64,000 bases of DNA from contig JAJEFA010000011.1 of the NCBI GenBank assembly GCA_022820725.1, positions 124,001 to 188,000 of the forward strand, given 5' to 3'. Of this stretch, positions 51,511 through 59,915 are shown in pieces (the stretch's first letter is position 1; each line of letters starts with the position of its first letter). Below the pieces are notes generated by a model. The model made no database searches. It saw only the letters and a list, made by a program, of their open reading frames with translations, and was not told the origin of the DNA. Position numbers and translations under genes: made by a program. The stretch is from Candidatus Binatia bacterium. Lineage in GTDB: Bacteria > Desulfobacterota > Binatia > Bin18.

Positions 51511-53172
51511 GTGCAAAATACCAAAGTCGTGATGCCCAAACTCGGCCAGGCCATGACCGAGGGTGTGGTTGTGCGGTGGCACCGTAAAGACGGCGAGCGC
51601 GTCGTCGCCGGCGAGCTGCTCGTCACGGTAGAGACGGACAAGGCCGCGTATGATCTTGAGGCGACGGCGAGTGGAACCCTTCACGTCGTGGTCCAAGAAG
51701 GCGAAGAGGTCCCGATACATACCGTTATTGCTGAAATTGGCGACGCCCCAGTCCAGGCGGACACCGCCTCCGCTCCACCAGCAGCCGCCCCGGTCGTTCA
51801 ACAGCGAACAGCGTCACGCCCAGGACGAGTTCTTGCCTCGCCAAAGGCCAAGCGGCTGGCCGCCGAACGCGGCATCGATCTTTCGACCCTGACGCCGTCC
51901 TCCGCAGATGGTGTGATTTCCGCGGCTGATGTGGAGCGGGCTGCGGAAAGCGCTGTTTCCATCCAGCAGTCAGCGGCCGCCGCTCATATTACGTCCCTAC
52001 GGACCGAGCGCGAACGCCGTCCTCTGACCGGCATGCGGAAGGCCGCCGCCCGTCGGGTCCAGGCGGCCTGGCAGACCATTCCGCATATTGTCCAGATGGT
52101 CGATGTCGATGCCGGCGGGCTGCAAGCGGTCCGGGAGCGACTCAGAACGGACATCTCCGAACTGACGCTTAACGATCTGATTTTATCCGCGGCGGCGCAC
52201 GTGTTGGCCGGACTGCCCGATCTCAATGGGACGGTCGAAAACGAAGAACTCATACTCTATGACGGCGTGGATATCGGCTTTGCCGTTGACTCGCCGCGCG
52301 GCCTGCTGGTCCCGGTCATCCGTGGAGCGAACGGCCTGTCCATCACCCAACTCGTGCGGGAAAGGCAGCGGCTGGTTGAAGCTGCTCGTGCGGGGCAGTT
52401 GCAATCGGCGGATATGGGTCAGGCCAGTCTGACCGTCTCCAACCTCGGCATGTTCGGTATCCGGGCTGGAACGCCGGTTATCAATCTGGGTGAACCCATC
52501 CTCGTCTTTGTGGGCGTAGTTGAAGAGCGGCCGGTCGTGCATAACGGGCAGATTGTCGCCCGACCGATGCTGACGCTCAGCATTGCCTATGATCATCGGG
52601 TAGCGGACGGAGTGGCGGCGTCCCGGTTGAGTCAGGGTCTCAAAGAGGCGTTGGAGGACCTTGAGTCAAAGTCCCTCTTGGAAATCCCCAACCCCCAATC
52701 CCCAACCCCCAGCCCCCAACAAGCCCTGGGCAAACGGGAAGTCCGTTCGGTGTCGGCTGGCGATCGCTATGCCGTTCAGGTGCAGAGCCACGGTCATGTC
52801 TGGAGCCTTGACGAGCCGGCGAGCGACGGCGGAGAGGATACCGGCCCGGACCCGGTAACGGCCTTTCTTGGCGCCCTGCTCTCCTGCATGACGATTGCCT
52901 TCAAAGCAGCTGCTCGACGCCGCAAGATTACCATTGAACGGATAGCCGGGCAGGCCAAAGCACCGCCAAAGGGGCATGTGAAAGCAATAGCCTTAACCCT
53001 GGCAGTGTGGAGTACGGCTTCGGAGCAGGATTTGCAGATTCTCCTCGAACGGGCCAAGCGCGGCTGCTATGTGAGTGGGTTGCTGAAGCCGGATATCCAG
53101 CTTGCTGTGGAGTTGGTCAGACACGCGCCGGACGCTGCTAATTCCCCTCGCCCCCAAGGGGGCGAGGGGTAG
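51511..53172 (+). CDS. 2-oxoacid dehydrogenase E2 fused to an OsmC-like domain
   Basis: A 553-residue protein starting at GTG. Lipoyl domain 1-80 with the modified lysine in ETDKA (K44); Pro/Ala linker; E1/E3-binding domain (RVLASPKAKRLAAERGID); catalytic acyltransferase domain with DHRVADG (H362, D366). At about residue 391 the heptad-derived linker EIPNPQSPTPSPQQALG leads to an OsmC-like domain: GPDPVTAFLGALLSCMTIAFK and LLERAKRGCYVSGLLKPDI, whose two cysteines match the peroxidatic pair of OsmC/Ohr. The fusion depends on the array being in frame. It is the last gene of the complex. The tail SPRPQGGEG is also repeat-derived. Confidence 0.82.
   Translation: MQNTKVVMPKLGQAMTEGVVVRWHRKDGERVVAGELLVTVETDKAAYDLEATASGTLHVVVQEGEEVPIHTVIAEIGDAPVQADTASAPPAAAPVVQQRTASRPGRVLASPKAKRLAAERGIDLSTLTPSSADGVISAADVERAAESAVSIQQSAAAAHITSLRTERERRPLTGMRKAAARRVQAAWQTIPHIVQMVDVDAGGLQAVRERLRTDISELTLNDLILSAAAHVLAGLPDLNGTVENEELILYDGVDIGFAVDSPRGLLVPVIRGANGLSITQLVRERQRLVEAARAGQLQSADMGQASLTVSNLGMFGIRAGTPVINLGEPILVFVGVVEERPVVHNGQIVARPMLTLSIAYDHRVADGVAASRLSQGLKEALEDLESKSLLEIPNPQSPTPSPQQALGKREVRSVSAGDRYAVQVQSHGHVWSLDEPASDGGEDTGPDPVTAFLGALLSCMTIAFKAAARRRKITIERIAGQAKAPPKGHVKAIALTLAVWSTASEQDLQILLERAKRGCYVSGLLKPDIQLAVELVRHAPDAANSPRPQGGEG
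52683..52717 (+). repeat. Heptanucleotide array within the E2-OsmC coding sequence
   Basis: Five in-register units (AATCCCC, AACCCCC, AATCCCC, AACCCCC, AGCCCCC) encode the Pro/Gln/Ser linker between E2 and OsmC. Because 7 is not divisible by 3, gain or loss of one unit would shift the downstream OsmC frame. Confidence 0.75.
53144..53169. repeat. Perfect 12-bp inverted repeat at the end of the E2-OsmC gene
   Basis: CCCCTCGCCCCC (53144-53155), AA, GGGGGCGAGGGG (53158-53169). It encodes the last residues of E2-OsmC and lies next to its TAG. It can fold as an mRNA hairpin but lacks a T-tract, so it is not a classical terminator; it resembles a dispersed palindromic repeat. Confidence 0.6.
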
Positions 53173-53218
53173 GGTGAGGGGGTTGCAGTAGCAACGCTAT
53201 CGAGTGACCTGGACCTGC

Positions 53219-54154
53219 CTACTCGTGCAGGGCGGTTTTCAGCGCTGCGGCGGCCGTTTCCAATGCCTGCCCTGCCGGCTCGATGACCTTGGCCATGCCC
53301 ATAAAGCCGTGGATAAGCCCCTCGAAGCATATGTATTCAACCGCTACGCCCGCCTCGCGCAGCTTGGCTGCGTACGCGGCTCCCTCGTCTCGCAGGGGGT
53401 CGTATTCCGCGGTGGCAATAAAGGCCGGCGGCAGGGAACTGCATTGACCGGTCGAGGCGTTCAGGGGGGAGGCTAGCGGGTTCTGTCCATCCGCCTCGCT
53501 GGCGAGGTAGTGATTCCAGAACCAGGCCATCATCTCGGTTGTCAGAAAATAGCCTTCCGCATTGTCCGTATGCGACGGCAGATCAACCGCGTGAGCCGTG
53601 ACCGGGTACATGAGAAATTGATAGGTGAGAGCCGGCAGGTCGCTCTCTTGCGCTTTTAGGGTCACCGCGGCCGCCAGGTTGGCGCCCGCACTCTCGCCGC
53701 CCACTGCCAGCCGAGCTGCGTCTCCGTTCAGGGCGGCTGCGTTGAACGCGACCCACCGCGTGGCGGCGTAGCAGTCATTGACCGCTGCCGGAAATTTGTC
53801 TTCCGGCGCGAGCCGGTAGTCTGCGGAGACCACCACACAGTTGGCAAGATTGGTCAAGGCACGGCAGGACGCATCTACCGTGTTCAGACTGCCAACCACC
53901 CAGCCACCGCCGTGAAAATAGACCAAGAGGGGAAACGGGCCGTCTCCGGCGGGAGTGTAAACACGGATGGGCTGTTTGCCGGCCACGCCGGGTATCAGCC
54001 GGTCTTCGACCGTACCGACCGGTTCGGGGTCATCCGTCGCACCCCGCGCGGCTTCCATAGCGGCCCGCGCCTCCTGGGGTGAGAGATGATGTAAGGGTGG
54101 GCCGGCGGCGGCCATTTGTTCGAGTGCTTTTGCGACCTGGGGATGGAGTGGCAT
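53219..54154 (-). CDS. Alpha/beta hydrolase, HSL (esterase/lipase) family
   Basis: A 311-residue esterase: oxyanion motif YFHGGGWVVGSL, nucleophile elbow VGGESAGANLAAAV (catalytic Ser), and the late HGFMGMAKVI with catalytic His; the acid lies in EYDPLRDEG. It has no signal peptide. AAGGAGAACAGC precedes the ATG at 54154. It is 27 bases downstream of the defective hydrolase on the same strand, and may form one unit with it and the LLM gene upstream. Confidence 0.87.
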   Translation of the reverse strand: MPLHPQVAKALEQMAAAGPPLHHLSPQEARAAMEAARGATDDPEPVGTVEDRLIPGVAGKQPIRVYTPAGDGPFPLLVYFHGGGWVVGSLNTVDASCRALTNLANCVVVSADYRLAPEDKFPAAVNDCYAATRWVAFNAAALNGDAARLAVGGESAGANLAAAVTLKAQESDLPALTYQFLMYPVTAHAVDLPSHTDNAEGYFLTTEMMAWFWNHYLASEADGQNPLASPLNASTGQCSSLPPAFIATAEYDPLRDEGAAYAAKLREAGVAVEYICFEGLIHGFMGMAKVIEPAGQALETAAAALKTALHE

Positions 54155-54181
54155 GCTGTTCTCCTTTCAGCCGAGTACACC

Positions 54182-54964
54182 TTATGTCAGAAAATTGCGT
54201 ATGAGCTGGACACATTCGGTCGGCTTTTCCAGTGGCGGACAGTTGCCGCATTGCGGAATAATCTCCAGGCGAGCGTTGGGCAGCGCGTGCTGATACAACG
54301 TGCCGCACTCCAGCGGTACGACCCGATCGTCCTGCCCCCAGATAATCAGCGTTGGCAGATGCACCCGGCCTAACAGTCCTGGCAGGCTGGGGCTGAACAT
54401 ATATGGCTTCCAACAGTAGCGGACCAGGGTTTCCTGGTTGCGCGTTTGGACGTCGCGCTCTTCCTTGGACGGCTTGCCCTGAAACAGTTCGGCATACTCG
54501 GCAACCTGCTGCGGATCGAAATATGTCAGTTGTCTGGTGCCCTCCTGCCCGTGCAGAAAGACATCGGCAATTTCGCCGTCCTGCGGTTGGACACCGGCCG
54601 CGTCAATCAGAATAAGATGATCGAAGGTCCTGGGCGACATGACCGCCATTTCTGCCGCCAGCCAGCCGCCGATGAAGTGACCGGCCAGAGTCACCTGAGA
54701 CAGGTCCAGGGCGTCCAGCAGCCATAAACTGAAACGGGCCAGGTCCGTGAAGGATTCGAGCCAGGGGGGACGCTCGGACTGGCCAAAGCCCGGACAGGTT
54801 GGCGCATAGACGGTAAAGGAATCGGCTAACTGTTCGTGATAGTGCCGCCAGCCCAGACTGCCTTCCGCGCCGTGCAGCATGACCAGCGGTTTACCCTGGC
54901 CGCCTTTGAGGTAATGAATCCGGGCGCCGCCAACTTCGATAGTGTGTTCCGCATGTTCCGGCAT
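54182..54964 (-). CDS. Alpha/beta hydrolase-fold protein lacking catalytic Ser and His
   Basis: A 260-residue alpha/beta hydrolase-1 type protein (YLKGGQGKPLVMLHGAEGSLGW, YAPTCPGFGQSERP, LIIWGQDDRVVP). At the nucleophile elbow, where GHSxGG is expected, it has AGHFIGGW (F97), and near the end PQCGNCPPLEKP replaces the usual GHxPxLE (N241 for His). The Asp of the triad (GQDDRVVP) is kept. The rest of the fold is intact and not frame-shifted, so it may be a non-catalytic or re-purposed member. Co-directional with an HSL hydrolase and an LLM monooxygenase. Confidence 0.8.
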   Translation of the reverse strand: MPEHAEHTIEVGGARIHYLKGGQGKPLVMLHGAEGSLGWRHYHEQLADSFTVYAPTCPGFGQSERPPWLESFTDLARFSLWLLDALDLSQVTLAGHFIGGWLAAEMAVMSPRTFDHLILIDAAGVQPQDGEIADVFLHGQEGTRQLTYFDPQQVAEYAELFQGKPSKEERDVQTRNQETLVRYCWKPYMFSPSLPGLLGRVHLPTLIIWGQDDRVVPLECGTLYQHALPNARLEIIPQCGNCPPLEKPTECVQLIRNFLT

Positions 54965-54993
54965 GATCGTTATCTCTGTTCCAGGGAGGTTGT

Positions 54994-56208
54994 CTATGGC
55001 GCTTGTTCAAAGGGTCCGGGCAGCCCCAGCTCTTTTCCCATTTCCCGGACTGCCGGGAGCACGTCATGCTCCATGAGGGCTAAACAGCGCATCGTGTCTT
55101 CATGTCCGATGGTGCCGTCATTTGTCCAGACGCCGAGAATGCCGGGGCGGACAACGCTGAGGACTTCGCGTAATTTCCTGACCACCGTGTCCGGGTTGCC
55201 GACAATAACCCGGTTGCTTTCCACAACCTTTTCCCAGCCCGCGGAATCAACGCCGCCGTAGAGAGGGTCAGGCCGGAGCGAATAGCGCCGGTACTGGTCG
55301 ACAATGCGCTTGGCCCCTTCGCGCGAGTTATAGCCCGGCGGGGCCATGAAGTCTCCCGGCAGCGGTACGCGACCGACACCGGCATTCCCAATCAGAAAGC
55401 CCTTGCCGACCTCATACGCTTTTTCGTCCGTGTCCTGGACATGAACGCGGACGAGATAGCCAAAGTTTTGCGGGCCGGGCTCATAGCCCACCTGCTTTGC
55501 GGCCTCGGTATAAATCGCGGTCAGGTCCAGGGTCACCTGGGGGTCGGTTTCCAGATAGATGTAGGGATAGTGGTGCTGGGCACACCAGATCAGCGTCTCC
55601 GGACTGCCGATACCGGGAATCCAAACGGGCGGATGCGGCTGTTGGAGCGGTCGCTCAAATGGGTTGACCACCCGAAACTGATAATGCTTGCCCTCCCAGC
55701 GCCACGGCCCTGGAGTGGTCCAGGTTTTGACAATCAGGTCATGCGCCTCTTCAAAGCGCTCTCGGTTATACACCGGATTGGTGTTCGTTGCCCAGCTCTC
55801 GATGCCCGTCCCCCGTACAAAGCCCGATACGAGCCGGCCCCGAGAGATCATATCGATCTCCGCCAACTCCTCGGCCAGACGCAGCGGGTTATCGAAGATT
55901 GGGAGCGGATTGCCCAGCAGGACGATTTTTGCCCGCTTGGTGGTGCGGGCCAGGATGGCGGCTTCGAGATTCATGGCCGCCCCCATACACGTCGGGGTAT
56001 TATGATGCTCGTTCAGCATCAGGCCGTCGAAGCCCACCTCTTCGGCGTACTCGTACTCGTCGAGATAGGTATTATACAGGTCCGCCCCCAGGGTGGGATT
56101 GAAATGGGCGTTCGGAAACGTCAGGCGAACCGCACTGCGAAAACTCTGGCGAACATCTTCTTCCGAGTAGTCTACATAGGCTCGCTCGGTAAAACGCATG
56201 AGAAACAT
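54994..56208 (-). CDS. Luciferase-like (LLM) flavin-dependent monooxygenase, long form
   Basis: A protein of about 404 residues. FDGLMLNEHHNTPTCMGAAMNLEAAILA, KIVLLGNPLPIFDNPLRLAEELAEIDMISRGRLVSGFVRGTG and VIVGNPDTVVRKLRE are characteristic of the longer alkanesulfonate/limonene monooxygenase-type LLM proteins. Two ATGs lie three codons apart; the second, at 56208, has AAGGAGG at the better distance. It is divergent from the GlcG/HbpS gene. It probably oxygenates a small organic substrate whose ester may be hydrolysed by the downstream enzyme (inference). Confidence 0.85.
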   Translation of the reverse strand: MFLMRFTERAYVDYSEEDVRQSFRSAVRLTFPNAHFNPTLGADLYNTYLDEYEYAEEVGFDGLMLNEHHNTPTCMGAAMNLEAAILARTTKRAKIVLLGNPLPIFDNPLRLAEELAEIDMISRGRLVSGFVRGTGIESWATNTNPVYNRERFEEAHDLIVKTWTTPGPWRWEGKHYQFRVVNPFERPLQQPHPPVWIPGIGSPETLIWCAQHHYPYIYLETDPQVTLDLTAIYTEAAKQVGYEPGPQNFGYLVRVHVQDTDEKAYEVGKGFLIGNAGVGRVPLPGDFMAPPGYNSREGAKRIVDQYRRYSLRPDPLYGGVDSAGWEKVVESNRVIVGNPDTVVRKLREVLSVVRPGILGVWTNDGTIGHEDTMRCLALMEHDVLPAVREMGKELGLPGPFEQAP

Positions 56209-56336
56209 ACCCATGCCCCTCCTTCCTTCTCCCGGACACTATCCTGTCTGGTATCACCGGATCAAGAGAAAGGGGCGGACACAGCTTGACTCTTATCGGC
56301 AGGCCGCATACGGATAGCCGGAGAGGAGGACCGACT

Positions 56337-56756
56337 ATGGCAAAGACCTACGCCAAGAGCACGATTTCGTATGAATCCGCAGCAAAAATGGTGGCCGCGG
56401 CCATCGCCAAAGCGGAGGAGTTGGGCTGCAAACAGAACGTGGCGGTTGTTGACGATGGCGGCAACCTCAAGGCGTTTGGCCGCATGGACGGCGCCCCGCT
56501 GCTTGGGGTGGAAGGCTGTCAACGCAAGGCGTTTACCTCGTTGTTTGGGGTGGGGACACAAGACCTCTACAGCGCCATCAAAGACGACCAGTCTCTGGTC
56601 GTCGGCTTGTCGCATTTCTCCCGGGCGACCATGGTCGGGGGCGGACTGCCCATCGTCGTTGATGGAGAGGTCATCGGTGGGATCGGCGTTGGCGGCGGCA
56701 CGGTCGATGAAGACGTGGCCTGCTCGCAAGCCGGGCTCGACGCGCTTAACGGCTAG
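56337..56756 (+). CDS. GlcG/HbpS-family haem- or ligand-binding protein
   Basis: A 139-residue protein of the GlcG/HbpS fold (DUF336): YESAAKMVAAAIAKAEELGCKQNVAVVDDGGNLKAFGRMDGAPL and GGLPIVVDGEVIGGIGVGGGTVDEDVACSQAGLDAL. No signal peptide. Relatives bind haem or glycolate-related ligands or act as PduO-type adenosyltransferase-like domains. GAGAGGAGGA precedes the ATG at 56337. It faces the nitrile hydratase operon, whose last gene ends 22 bases away on the other strand. Confidence 0.82.
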   Translation: MAKTYAKSTISYESAAKMVAAAIAKAEELGCKQNVAVVDDGGNLKAFGRMDGAPLLGVEGCQRKAFTSLFGVGTQDLYSAIKDDQSLVVGLSHFSRATMVGGGLPIVVDGEVIGGIGVGGGTVDEDVACSQAGLDALNG

Positions 56757-56777
56757 CCTGCCGCACTCCCGGATTGG

Positions 56778-57173
56778 TTAGATCGGTCGCGGTACGCGCG
56801 GGACGGGGCGTTGCGACCCGCCCGGTGGCGGGGTCTGGGGAGGAGTCCCTTCTCCCCCGTCCGCCCGGAGTTGGTCCTGTGTACAGAGTCCCTTTTCGAT
56901 CAGGACCTTTTCCAACGAGGCCAGCCAGTGTTCATAATAGCCCGGAAAGGGTGCGTCCGGGTTATCGGCGCGGGCCGCGTCCGCATCTCCAATTTCGGCA
57001 ATCAAATGGTCCCGAAAATCGTCCCACTGATACTGCCCCTGCTCACACAGGGCTACGGCCAGGGCAAAGGCGCGCCGTTCCCAGGCGTCGTGAAAGACCA
57101 GCTCACCGCTCTTCCGCGGCAGGGCGGCGTCCCCTTCCATATTTGAGATCTTGCGATCGGGTGTAGACTTCAT
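56778..57173 (-). CDS. Nitrile hydratase accessory protein (activator type)
   Basis: A protein of about 131 residues with ELVFHDAWERRAFALAVALCEQGQYQWDDFRDHLIAEI and PGYYEHWLASLEKVLIEKGL, which match the N-terminal half of nitrile hydratase beta subunits (compare its neighbour). This is typical of the small activator that inserts cobalt or iron into the alpha subunit. The Pro/Gly-rich tail is unusual. Several starts are possible; the ATG at 57173 precedes the conserved core by about 20 residues. It is the third gene after beta and alpha, as in cobalt-type operons. Confidence 0.8.
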   Translation of the reverse strand: MKSTPDRKISNMEGDAALPRKSGELVFHDAWERRAFALAVALCEQGQYQWDDFRDHLIAEIGDADAARADNPDAPFPGYYEHWLASLEKVLIEKGLCTQDQLRADGGEGTPPQTPPPGGSQRPVPRVPRPI

Positions 57174-57228
57174 GCTGCTGGATGAAAGAATACTTTCCGT
57201 TCTCTCTCTACCAAGCGTCTTGTCAACG

Positions 57229-57888
57229 TCAAGTATTCTTTTCGACCTTGGTGACACCGATCATCGAGTCGCGGCTGACCAGTGCGGTGAGTTCTTCTTC
57301 ACTCATGTCTTCAGTTCCGACGGGCCGTTCGGGCAGGACCATATAGCGGATTTCTGCGCTACTGTCCCAGACCTTCACTGCGGTGGATTCGTCGAGTTCC
57401 AGACCAAAGTCCCGCAGCACGCCGCGCGGGTCCACCACGGACCGCGAGCGATAGGCGGCATCCTTGAACCAGGCTGGCGGCAGGCCCAGAACCGGCCACG
57501 GGTAGCAAGAGCACAGGGTGCACACGACCAGGTTGTGGGTGTCCGGGGTGTTCTCAACCACCACCATATGCTCGCCCTGAAGGCCGCTGAAGCCGAGTTC
57601 CGCAATGGCCGCGGTGGCGTCTTTGAGCAAACGCTCTTTATACGCGGGATCGACCCAGGCCCGGGCAACGACCTTGGCCCCGTTGATCGGCCCGAGGTCG
57701 TTCTCATACGTTTCGACCAGCTTGTCGAGCGTTTCCGAAGAGACCAGCCCTTTGGCCACGAGTAAGGACTCCAGGGCCTGGACCCGCTTCTCCAGGGCTG
57801 CGGTCTGTTCGGGGGTAGTGTGTTTCTCCAGGTAGGGATTCGGCGGCGCATCGTGGGCGCTGTGGCCGTGAGTATGATCGTCGCTCAT
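57229..57888 (-). CDS. Nitrile hydratase, alpha subunit (cobalt type)
   Basis: A 219-residue metal-bearing subunit converting nitriles to amides. The claw motif VCTLCSC (C123, C126, C128) has Thr after the first Cys, the cobalt-type signature (iron enzymes have Ser). [19 protein letters not shown] and [15 protein letters not shown] support the family. The His-rich start [12 protein letters not shown] may help metal acquisition. It follows the beta gene by 11 bases; the frame above is open 13 more codons. Thiocyanate hydrolase is a related alternative. Confidence 0.92.
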   Translation of the reverse strand: MSDDHTHGHSAHDAPPNPYLEKHTTPEQTAALEKRVQALESLLVAKGLVSSETLDKLVETYENDLGPINGAKVVARAWVDPAYKERLLKDATAAIAELGFSGLQGEHMVVVENTPDTHNLVVCTLCSCYPWPVLGLPPAWFKDAAYRSRSVVDPRGVLRDFGLELDESTAVKVWDSSAEIRYMVLPERPVGTEDMSEEELTALVSRDSMIGVTKVEKNT

Positions 57889-57899
57889 GACTCCTCTCC

Positions 57900-58559
57900 T
57901 TAGGCTGGGTCGAGATAATCTTCCCACAGGTCGATATACAGATCGTCTGTGGCGGCGGCGTCCGGGCCCCAGAGCTCCTGGGCGGTAAAGCAGACTGAAT
58001 ACAGCGGCTGTGGCTGTTCGCCCTGACCGTGAGCGTTGGTGTCCGGGTACACAAAAGTGCCGTGGACTTGGGCTATCGTACCGTTTTTTCCTCGAACATA
58101 GCGGGGCAACCGGGTGTGGCCGGTTGGATTCAGATTGCGGGCTTGAACTTGGTCGCCGACTGAGAAACGCGGGGTCAGGCGGCCTTCTACGCGGTTGCAG
58201 GGTGCCCCGCCTTGCACCACTGCCGGAATCGCCTCCGGTGGAAGCGGACCTTCCGCTCGCTTGCCGGTCTCCTGGGCGACTCCGGTTGCTAATTCCTCTG
58301 GGGTGAGCACGCCTTTTTCCACGGCTAGGGCTTCCAGTGCGGCCAGCCAGTGCTCATAATAGGTCGAGGAGAGATAATGGGTAGGGTCCATGCGTTCGAT
58401 TGCATGCCGAAAGGCGTCGAGCGTGTCGAGTTGGCCCATGCCGAGCATGGTCATGGCAAACACGCGTTTTTCCCACGCGGCATGAAAGATCGGCTCATTC
58501 TCTTCCGGTTTGACCGGGCCGTAGCAGGTCATACCACCCATGTCATGTACGCCATTCAT
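57900..58559 (-). CDS. Nitrile hydratase, beta subunit
   Basis: A 219-residue subunit. [38 protein letters not shown] is the classic N-terminus; the C-terminal beta-barrel has [37 protein letters not shown] and [13 protein letters not shown]. It forms the alpha-beta heterodimer with the next gene. AAGGAGAATTCCG precedes the ATG at 58559; a heptad array lies just upstream of that site. Amidase genes, often near such operons, were not found in the window. Confidence 0.92.
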   Translation of the reverse strand: MNGVHDMGGMTCYGPVKPEENEPIFHAAWEKRVFAMTMLGMGQLDTLDAFRHAIERMDPTHYLSSTYYEHWLAALEALAVEKGVLTPEELATGVAQETGKRAEGPLPPEAIPAVVQGGAPCNRVEGRLTPRFSVGDQVQARNLNPTGHTRLPRYVRGKNGTIAQVHGTFVYPDTNAHGQGEQPQPLYSVCFTAQELWGPDAAATDDLYIDLWEDYLDPA

Positions 58560-58572
58560 CGGAATTCTCCTT

Positions 58573-58603
58573 GGGGTGAGGGATTGGGTATTAGGGGTTG
58601 GGG
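58573..58603 (-). repeat. Heptanucleotide array upstream of the nitrile hydratase operon
   Basis: Four in-register units on the plus strand (GGGGTGA, GGGATTG, GGTATTA, GGGGTTG) plus GGG. They lie a few bases upstream of the ribosome site of the beta gene, so the array is in its 5' leader or promoter. Confidence 0.65.
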
Positions 58604-58655
58604 AAAAATCTAACACCCGACCGGTTAAGGGTCAATCAACTAAGCGCTCTGTGAG

Positions 58656-59462
58656 TTAGGGAGTGGTTTCCGATATCCACCTTTGAGCGACTTCCAGATG
58701 CGTCGCGAACCAGACTCCCTCATGTTCCAGGATGTGTTGAATCAGCCGCTCCAGCATGGCCATGCGCGAGCGCCGGCCAATAATTTGCGGGTGCATGACA
58801 ATGCCGAGAAAGCCGCCGTCCGCATAGGCGCCGTCAAACTCGGCCTCCCAGATTTCATACACCTTGTTCTGGCTCGACATGCCCGTGAAATAGGGGGAGA
58901 AGCTGAAAAAAAAGTGTGGCGCATCATCCAGCTCCCAGCTAAAGGGCACTTCCAAGAGCTGACGCTTGGTCTGTGGGGTGGTGAGCCAGTAGGGGCTATC
59001 GTCGCCAACCAGGCTACTGTCGTACAGAAAATCGTGGTCGAGCAATAAGTCAAAGGTATGCGGGCCGGTATTGCCGGCTGGAGAGCGATAGCCCCGTGGT
59101 GCCTGGCCGGTAATCCGCTTGAGGCTCTCTGTCCCCCTCAACAACACCTCCAGTTCGGCTTCTCGGCCTTTGTTGGCGACAAACTCGTGCTCATAGCCGT
59201 GATGCCCGATTTCATGCCCGTCGGCGTACATCTGTTCAACCAACTGGGGGTGGGTGTCCGCCGACCAGCCCGGTACAAAGAACGTTGCCTTGAGGCCGTA
59301 TTTTTTAAGCAGCTTGAGAATACGCGGCACCCCGACCCGCGCCCCATACTCGCCGCGCGAGAGCTGACCTGGGAAGGGCTGTCGCATAGTCCGAGTCCAC
59401 AGCGTTTCCGCATCAAAGTCAAAACTCAGGCCAACCGCACAGCGTTTATTATCCGGCCACAT
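58656..59462 (-). CDS. Polysaccharide deacetylase (NodB-type) family protein
   Basis: A 268-residue NodB-fold hydrolase. VGLSFDFDAETLW (metal Asp pair), ATFFVPGWSADTHPQLVEQMYADGHEIGHHGYEH (His ligands), GYRSPAGNTGPHTFDLL and GIVMHPQIIGRRSRM are the conserved motifs. There is no signal peptide, which suits the cytoplasmic peptidoglycan- or allantoinase-like (PuuE) deacetylases rather than surface ones. AAAGGAGCGTCCC precedes the ATG at 59462; an earlier ATG exists six codons up. Confidence 0.87.
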   Translation of the reverse strand: MWPDNKRCAVGLSFDFDAETLWTRTMRQPFPGQLSRGEYGARVGVPRILKLLKKYGLKATFFVPGWSADTHPQLVEQMYADGHEIGHHGYEHEFVANKGREAELEVLLRGTESLKRITGQAPRGYRSPAGNTGPHTFDLLLDHDFLYDSSLVGDDSPYWLTTPQTKRQLLEVPFSWELDDAPHFFFSFSPYFTGMSSQNKVYEIWEAEFDGAYADGGFLGIVMHPQIIGRRSRMAMLERLIQHILEHEGVWFATHLEVAQRWISETTP

Positions 59463-59580
59463 GGGACGCTCCTTTGTCACAACTCAGGTCGGTGTTTGGT
59501 ATGACTGTAAAAGAGTGAGCCGATATTCTCAATGGATACTTTATCCACACGTAAAGGAGGGTTCTCTTCTTTTTCTCTCT

Positions 59581-59598
59581 GATGGTATGTATACCATC
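59581..59598. promoter_or_regulatory. 18-bp perfect palindrome, candidate toxin-antitoxin operator
   Basis: GATGGTATGTATACCATC is a perfect palindrome two bases before the toxin ATG. Type II toxin-antitoxin operons are usually autoregulated at such a site by the antitoxin, here the HTH protein encoded by the second gene. Confidence 0.65.
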
Positions 59599-59600
59599 AG

Positions 59601-59915
59601 ATGGTCAAGCCGCGAAGAACGCGAGCAAGAGAAATATACCGCTTCAAGGAACCAGCAGAGTCAACAGCGTTCATTATTGAGGTTGCCATTTTCGAATTCT
59701 CCCCGACAAAAGAAAACCCAGATGGAACAGCCTATCGTCTCCAACTCTATGAGCGGGAAAGTGGAGAAACCGTCCTCCGTTATGACTTTGAGCAAGGAAA
59801 GGGACATCATAGACACTTGCGAGGGGACGAGTTCCCTTATGAATGGCGAGGCGTTGAGCAGCTTCTTTCCGACTTTCGTCGGGACGTTGAATTAGTGAAG
59901 AAAGGGCATTTATGA
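59601..59915 (+). CDS. TumE-like (DUF6516) toxin of a type II toxin-antitoxin pair
   Basis: A 104-residue basic protein: ARKIYRF-like strand (AREIYRFKEPAESTAFIIEVAIFEF), RLQLYERESGETVLRYDFEQGKGHHRHLRGDEFPYEWRGVEQLLSDFRRDVELV match the TumE/DUF6516 family, in which the companion HTH protein is the antitoxin. The start at 59601 overlaps the candidate operator, and AAAGGAGGG lies 35 bases upstream. The antitoxin gene overlaps by four bases (ATGA). This stretch is less GC-rich than its surroundings, consistent with transfer. Toxin activity (probably ribonuclease or kinase-like) is unproven. Confidence 0.75.
   Translation: MVKPRRTRAREIYRFKEPAESTAFIIEVAIFEFSPTKENPDGTAYRLQLYERESGETVLRYDFEQGKGHHRHLRGDEFPYEWRGVEQLLSDFRRDVELVKKGHL

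Noticed and set aside
59541..59549. TTATCCACA, a perfect DnaA box
   Set aside because: A single copy in AT-rich DNA is expected by chance; there is no cluster and no origin genes nearby.
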